Position numbers and translations under genes: made by a program. From the NCBI GenBank assembly GCA_008727115.1, contig CP044131.1, forward strand, positions 4,030,001 through 4,094,000: a stretch of DNA of 64,000 nucleotides. The letters are read 5' to 3'. This DNA comes from Comamonas testosteroni (GTDB lineage Bacteria; Pseudomonadota; Gammaproteobacteria; Burkholderiales; Burkholderiaceae_C). Positions 60,233 through 64,000 of the stretch are shown in pieces. The first letter of the stretch is position 1. Each line of letters starts with the position of its first letter. The notes under the pieces are model-generated. The model saw only the letters and a list, made by a program, of their open reading frames with translations. It was not told the origin of the DNA and did no database searches.

Positions 60233-60706
60233 TTGAATCCCATCATTGTTTACGTGGATGACGCCACATACGCCCAGCCCATGCTCGAGGCGCTGGCGGG
60301 ATCGAGCCAGGCGGCTTCCTCCCACTGGTTGCTGGTGGCCTGTGCTCCGCGCATGACCCATCGTGTGAGCAAGTGGGTCAGTCACCGTGCCCGTGAAAAC
60401 TGGCGTGGCAAATGGGCTGACAAGCTGTTTGCGGCATTGCTGCCCGTCATGGCCACTGCGGGCGGCAAAGTCACCCCTGTCTTGGCCAAGGGCCCGCTGA
60501 CAGAGCTGGTTGCCGAGCTGCAGCAGCAGCATGGCGCAGCCCAGATCATCGATGCTCGCCGCCCCAAGCAAGAAGCCATGCAAGCAGCCCCCGCCAAGGC
60601 CGGCACCAAAGCGGGTACCAGCGAGGGCCGCTGGAATCTGCCCGGCACCATGGCTGCCATTGCGGCCATGATGGGGTTTGTCATCGACGATTCACTCTCG
60701 ATTTAA
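60233..60706 (+). CDS. Unknown protein with universal-stress-like start and C-terminal hydrophobic segment
   Basis: I do not recognise this 157-residue protein. It starts at TTG after AGGACGCAC and reads NPIIVYVDDATYAQPMLEALAG, a nucleotide-binding-like strand-helix start, then VACAPRMTHRVSKWVS and a basic stretch. ELVAELQQQHGAAQIIDARRPKQ follows, then an alanine-rich linker and a C-terminal hydrophobic helix (about 139-152, TMAAIAAMMGFVID). It lies 135 bp after the TerC gene and before a strong terminator, so it may belong to the Mn-controlled transcript. Function unknown. Confidence 0.72.
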   Translation: MNPIIVYVDDATYAQPMLEALAGSSQAASSHWLLVACAPRMTHRVSKWVSHRARENWRGKWADKLFAALLPVMATAGGKVTPVLAKGPLTELVAELQQQHGAAQIIDARRPKQEAMQAAPAKAGTKAGTSEGRWNLPGTMAAIAAMMGFVIDDSLSI

Positions 60707-60726
60707 TAGCCAACAGCCCTTCATAC

Positions 60727-60765
60727 AAAAGCCCTGCATGGTCAAAATCCATGCAGGGCTTTTTT
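60727..60765 (+). terminator. Intrinsic terminator after the unknown gene
   Basis: AAGCCCTGCATGG and CCATGCAGGGCTT form a 13-bp stem followed by a T-run. Confidence 0.95.
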
Positions 60766-60821
60766 CATGGCGAGAATGCCGGCACACTGCAGCAGCACGG
60801 GCTGCTGCTATGCTGGCCAGC

Positions 60822-61172
60822 ATGAAACTTATCGTCAAATGGCTTCTGTGCGCAGTGGCGCTGCTCTGCGTGACCTATATCTACAGCGGCGTACAAGTAC
60901 AAAGCTTTGGCTCGGCCATGATCGCCGCCTTGGTCATTGGCCTGCTCAACACCGTCGTACGGCCCATCCTGATCATTCTGACCCTGCCCGTGACCCTCGT
61001 CACCGTGGGTCTGTTCCTGTTTGTGATCAATGGCCTGATGTTCTGGATGGCCTCCGGCATGCTGGGGGGCTTTCATGTCACAGGCTTCTGGGCCGCCATG
61101 CTGGGCGCACTGATTTACTCGGTGCTGGGTCTATTTATTGATCGCCTTGTCGCGCAACTGTTCTCTGAGTAA
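60822..61172 (+). CDS. Phage holin family (superfamily IV, four-helix) membrane protein
   Basis: The 116-residue protein has four membrane helices: IVKWLLCAVALLCVTYIY, AMIAALVIGLLNTVV, LILTLPVTLVTVGLFLFVINGLMFWMAS in parts, and GFWAAMLGALIYSVLGLFI. It matches the chromosomal family named after mycobacterial 4-TMS holins (PF04020-type). These are widespread in bacterial chromosomes and not evidence of a prophage. ATG at 60822 gives the family start MKLIVKWLL; 60810 is possible. It overlaps the end of the convergent protease gene by 42 bases. Confidence 0.88.
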   Translation: MKLIVKWLLCAVALLCVTYIYSGVQVQSFGSAMIAALVIGLLNTVVRPILIILTLPVTLVTVGLFLFVINGLMFWMASGMLGGFHVTGFWAAMLGALIYSVLGLFIDRLVAQLFSE

Positions 61173-62774
61173 CTCATCCACGGCACGCAAGCGCGTGTCG
61201 ATGATGGACGCCTCGAAATAATCGGCCTGAGCACCGGCCCTGCGGGCCAGATCCTGCGCCGCCTTGAAGCGGTCCACCGCAGCTGCATAGTCATAGTGCG
61301 CGACCTGGGCTTCAGCCTCTGCGCGCAGTGCTCTCATTTCCTGACCCTGACTGCGCCATACGCGCCCCAGCGTCTGCCAGGCCAGACCGTCCCGAGGGTG
61401 GTCTGTCACCCAGGTCTGCAAAGGGCTGGCCATGGGTGCTGCCTGGTTGAGCTTGAGCAAGATATCGGTCTTGAGCAACAACTCAGGCCTGCGCGGTGCA
61501 ACCCGCTCCACCACATCAATCGTTGCCAGGCTCGGCCCCGCCAGGTTGCCGCTGGCCGTCACCTTGGGTGCCTCCTGAGGGGGCTTGCTGGATTGAGAAG
61601 GAAGTGCCGCCAGCGCTGCCTGGGGGTTATCTGCCTTGTATTCCAGCTCGGCATTCAACCACTGTGCCTGGATATGGGCCTGCGCATTGCCCGCTGTCGC
61701 GGCCAACAAGCGCTGCCCCATCTCGCGGGCCAGAGGCCAGTCCCGCAAATACATGGCGCTGAGCGTGGCTGCATACAGCTGCGCCACCTGCTCAAACGAA
61801 CTTTGACTTGCAAAGCTGCCCGAACGTGGCAGCGTGGCCCACTGACGCCGCACTTCCACGCCGGGGTTGGAGATCACACGGGCGCGGGCCGCCATCATCA
61901 CGTGCTCCATCGTGGGCACAGGGTCCGCCACTCGCTTGCCGGGCGGAATGCGTGAGTCCATATCGGCGATACGCTGCGTCGTCAACGGGTGGCTGCGCAG
62001 ATACGGCCAGCTGCCGTTGTCATTGAGCCTGCTGGCCTGCTGCAACTTGCCAAACATACTCACAAAACCCTGAGGAGCAAAGCCGGCTGGAGACATCAGG
62101 CTATAGCCCATGCGATCCGCCTCGCTCTCCATGGCGCGCGAGAAATTCAGCTGGTTCTGCATCACCGCCGCTGGCCCGCCCATCATGATGGCCATGGCCG
62201 CATCGGGGCTGCGCGTCGCGGCCAGGGCGCCCAGCAGCATGGAAGCCAGCATCAGCGGCGTCTGCTTGCCCTGCTGCGCCATCATGCGGGCGATATGGCG
62301 CTGGGTGATGTGACTGGTTTCGTGGGCAATGACCGATGCCAGCTCATCGCCGCTGCTGACCACACTGATCAGTCCCAGATACACGCCCATGTAGCCGCCG
62401 GGCAGTGCAAATGCGTTGACCTGCCTGTCTTTGCCCAGTATCAAAGTCCAGGCAAAGCGCTCTTCCAGCTCTGGCGACAGCTCACCACTTTTGCGCGCCG
62501 CATCCTGCAAATGCAGCCAGATGCCTTCCACATACTCCTGCAGCACCGGGTCATCCAGATAGTCCGGGTCGCGATAGAGCTCCTTGATGATGGAGTCTCC
62601 CAGACGCCGCTCTTCGCCAGTCGTCAGAGACGACGCGCCGTCGCCCAAGGTCGGCAAACCCGCAGCTTGGGCAGTACTCGCCACAGGAGAAGCGATCTGA
62701 ATCGCTATCAAAACAGAAGCTGTCAGCGATTTTAGGGTATGGAGTTTAGGCAGTTTTTGCATCAAAAATGGCAT
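61131..62774 (-). CDS. BepA-like M48 family periplasmic metalloprotease/chaperone with TPR region
   Basis: BepA degrades or helps assemble stalled outer-membrane proteins, notably LptD. The 547-residue product has a signal peptide (residues 1-38, SLTASVLIAIQIASPVASTAQA) and the M48 active site HETSH in ASVIAHETSHITQRHIAR (near residue 152), with the third ligand in AMESEADRMGYSLM. A C-terminal helical repeat region (about 330-545) resembles TPRs. Part of the signal peptide is encoded by a half copy of the dispersed repeat (62706-62740). It overlaps the holin-family gene tail to tail. Confidence 0.9.
   Translation of the reverse strand: MPFLMQKLPKLHTLKSLTASVLIAIQIASPVASTAQAAGLPTLGDGASSLTTGEERRLGDSIIKELYRDPDYLDDPVLQEYVEGIWLHLQDAARKSGELSPELEERFAWTLILGKDRQVNAFALPGGYMGVYLGLISVVSSGDELASVIAHETSHITQRHIARMMAQQGKQTPLMLASMLLGALAATRSPDAAMAIMMGGPAAVMQNQLNFSRAMESEADRMGYSLMSPAGFAPQGFVSMFGKLQQASRLNDNGSWPYLRSHPLTTQRIADMDSRIPPGKRVADPVPTMEHVMMAARARVISNPGVEVRRQWATLPRSGSFASQSSFEQVAQLYAATLSAMYLRDWPLAREMGQRLLAATAGNAQAHIQAQWLNAELEYKADNPQAALAALPSQSSKPPQEAPKVTASGNLAGPSLATIDVVERVAPRRPELLLKTDILLKLNQAAPMASPLQTWVTDHPRDGLAWQTLGRVWRSQGQEMRALRAEAEAQVAHYDYAAAVDRFKAAQDLARRAGAQADYFEASIIDTRLRAVDELLREQLRDKAINK
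62706..62740 (-). repeat. Half copy of the dispersed repeat inside the BepA-like signal-peptide region
   Basis: On the minus strand AATCGCTGACAGCTTCTGTTTTGATAG (shown in part: CGCTGACAGCTTC, TTTTGATAGCG) resembles the GCGCTGACAGCTATT arm found at 10601-10615 and the reverse of TTTTGATAGCTGTCAGCGC at 63461. It is translated as LTASVLIAI. Confidence 0.55.
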
Positions 62775-62965
62775 GGCAATCAGAGCATTGCCAGCATCAG
62801 CCCAGCTGAATGCCGACCGTTCAACACCCTACTATGATGCCTTGATTGATGGACACCGCGACTTGCCAGGCTGATGCACCCAGGTCAAGCCGCAAGAGCC
62901 GCTCCATCCAACCTGTACTTTGAGCCGCAGAGCCTCGCGCATCTGGGGCCGGAAAGAATCACGCC

Positions 62966-63439
62966 ATGTCCTCTCTCACTCACTTCGACGCCCAAGGCCA
63001 GGCCCATATGGTGGACGTAGGCGCCAAGGCCGCCACCCACCGCATCGCCGTCGCCGAAGGCCGCATCACCATGAAGCCGGAAACCCTGGCCATCGTGGAG
63101 GCCGGCACCGCCAAAAAAGGCGACGTTCTGGGTGTCGCCCGTATCGCCGCCATCATGGCCGCCAAGAAGACCAGCGATCTCATTCCCCTGTGCCACCCCC
63201 TGGCCCTGACCCGCGTGGCCGTGGAATTTAAGCTGCAGCCCGAATCCAGCTCCATCCTCTGCACCGCCACCGTGGAGCTAAAGGGCCAGACCGGCGTGGA
63301 AATGGAAGCCCTGACCGCCGTGCAGGTCGGCCTGCTGACTATCTACGATATGTGCAAGGCGGTGGATAAGGGGATGGTGATGGAAGGGGTACGGGTGCTG
63401 GAGAAGCACGGGGGGAAGTCAGGGAGCTGGGTGATCTGA
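62966..63439 (+). CDS. moaC: Cyclic pyranopterin monophosphate synthase MoaC
   Basis: MoaC forms cyclic pyranopterin monophosphate in molybdenum cofactor synthesis, after MoaA. The 157-residue product has the full family pattern: [48 protein letters not shown] (in parts, with the catalytic Lys/His residues) and [29 protein letters not shown]. Length is typical. It stands alone; no other molybdopterin genes are in the window. It diverges from the BepA-like gene. Confidence 0.97.
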   Translation: MSSLTHFDAQGQAHMVDVGAKAATHRIAVAEGRITMKPETLAIVEAGTAKKGDVLGVARIAAIMAAKKTSDLIPLCHPLALTRVAVEFKLQPESSSILCTATVELKGQTGVEMEALTAVQVGLLTIYDMCKAVDKGMVMEGVRVLEKHGGKSGSWVI

Positions 63440-63455
63440 GGCTATCTGTGCGCTG

Positions 63456-63521
63456 AGAAATTTTGATAGCTGTCAGCGCTTTCTAAGCCTGGGTTTAAGG
63501 CCGATTTGGCCTGAATTTCTT
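63456..63521 (+). repeat. Dispersed TAGCTGTCAGCGC repeat downstream of moaC
   Basis: TTTTGATAGCTGTCAGCGC (63461-63479) is the shared arm; GAAATT/AATTTC and AGGCC/GGCCT give a local stem-loop 17 bp after the moaC stop. Confidence 0.65.
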
Positions 63522-63840
63522 GTTCGGGCTACGTGCCTGATTCACGGACAGAGGGCGGGTCCCGGCCCGCCTGCCGATCTACTTTCTTGTGCAAGAAAGT
63601 AGGCAAAGAGCCAGCCCCTGCTGCCTCATCCCTTCGCTACGTTGCACTTCGCTATGGGCAGACCTGCGCCGTCAACCTCTGCTTGCTATGCGGCAAAGCT
63701 CACTTCGAGCTTGCGCTCTCCGTTCAAGCACATTCCCGCAAGTCCGATCACGATGCGTCTGCACTCTGCGGTGCAGACGCCCGCAACCAGAGGCCGCCGT
63801 CGCAGGCAGGACAGAAGGAGCAATACCAGATGCGGGATAG
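63522..63840. repeat. Non-coding repeat-like block with a perfect 22-base palindrome
   Basis: It contains GGGCGGGTCCCGGCCCGCC and, around 63580-63601, arms TACTTTCTTG and CAAGAAAGTA separated by two bases. That palindrome recurs, from memory, in intergenic DNA of many betaproteobacteria. Frames across the block have no ribosome sites and no recognisable protein features. Confidence 0.5.
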
Positions 63841-63849
63841 CTTCGCTAA

Positions 63850-63890
63850 AAATTAATAGCTGCCAACGATTGATGCGCCTTGGCTGCAAG
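63850..63890. repeat. Half copy of the TAGCTGC repeat near the right edge
   Basis: AATTAATAGCTGCCAACGATTGATGCGCC starts like other family members, but no matching second arm of good quality follows. Confidence 0.45.
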
Positions 63891-63921
63891 CCATTTCATC
63901 ACAGCGCTTGCAGGCCGTCCG

Positions 63922-64000
63922 CTACCGCCCGTCTGTCCGCGCCTGAGGCACGGTGTTCAGGCTGCGGGCATTGGCACCGAAGAGTGCCAATGCTTCGTCA
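63922..64000 (-). CDS. Possible C-terminal end of a gene entering from the right edge
   Basis: A minus-strand frame is open from the right edge to a TAG at 63922-63924 and reads DEALALFGANARSLNTVPQ followed by ARTDGR. The codon usage looks like coding DNA, but 26 codons are too few to identify a product. Confidence 0.35.
   Translation of the reverse strand, partial: DEALALFGANARSLNTVPQARTDGR

Noticed and set aside
60822-61172. Prophage remnant suggested by the holin-family protein
   Set aside because: The family is a common chromosomal membrane protein; no other phage gene is nearby.
63533-63856. A 107-codon frame after moaC
   Set aside because: It runs through palindromic repeats and has no ribosome site.

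Overview
The window looks like chromosomal DNA of a betaproteobacterium of the family Comamonadaceae, most likely Comamonas. I infer this from the protein sequences, the GC-rich coding DNA, the gene groupings (yajC-secD-secF, metX-metW, kdsD-kdsC-lptC, def-fmt-dprA) and two families of short intergenic repeats that I associate with this family. No database search was possible. Nearly all of it is housekeeping DNA. No tRNA, rRNA, CRISPR array, prophage or plasmid backbone was seen.

Layout. 0-7 kb: 5' part of surA with lptD (outer-membrane LPS insertion), then divergent amgK, rsmE and an odd SRAP-like gene, facing an alpha/beta hydrolase. 7-13.4 kb: M20 peptidase, chemoreceptor, and metX-metW behind a leader that reads as a SAM-II riboswitch plus terminator, then a GDT1-type Mn exporter behind a yybP-ykoY Mn riboswitch. 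13.4-18.2 kb is the only disturbed stretch: two paralogous RRM/glycine-rich RNA-binding protein genes are separated by a complete IS30-family element, and a complete ISL3-family element sits in the 3' end of an SDR gene. 18.2-21 kb: lptC, kdsC, kdsD (Kdo and LPS supply) and apt. 21-30 kb: two little-known genes, pgk, azlCD, fmt, a lipoprotein, def, a LysM protein and dprA. 30-40 kb: DUF1631, secF-secD-yajC, a 1192-residue indolepyruvate ferredoxin oxidoreductase and a divergent Lrp/AsnC regulator. 40-55 kb: MFS exporter, mltA, a tiny membrane protein, an OmpA-like lipoprotein, a tightly packed yhdP-nitrilase-sensor kinase-response regulator operon, and glnE. 55-64 kb: GST, purB, yaeQ, DUF3717/DUF1289, a TerC-family gene behind a second Mn riboswitch, small membrane proteins, a BepA-like M48 protease and moaC.

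How genes fit together. Envelope biogenesis recurs: SurA, LptD, LptC, KdsC, KdsD, YhdP, BepA-like protease, SecDF-YajC, MltA and an OmpA-like lipoprotein. Metal homeostasis appears twice, with one riboswitch class controlling two unrelated exporter families. The most striking non-coding content is the metX leader, two dispersed hairpin repeat families (one copy of which is read as protein inside DprA), terminator-like hairpins directly before the pgk and fmt starts, and a possible small RNA between glnE and the GST gene. Two convergent neighbours (SRAP-like and alpha/beta hydrolase) both lack residues that are catalytic in their families.
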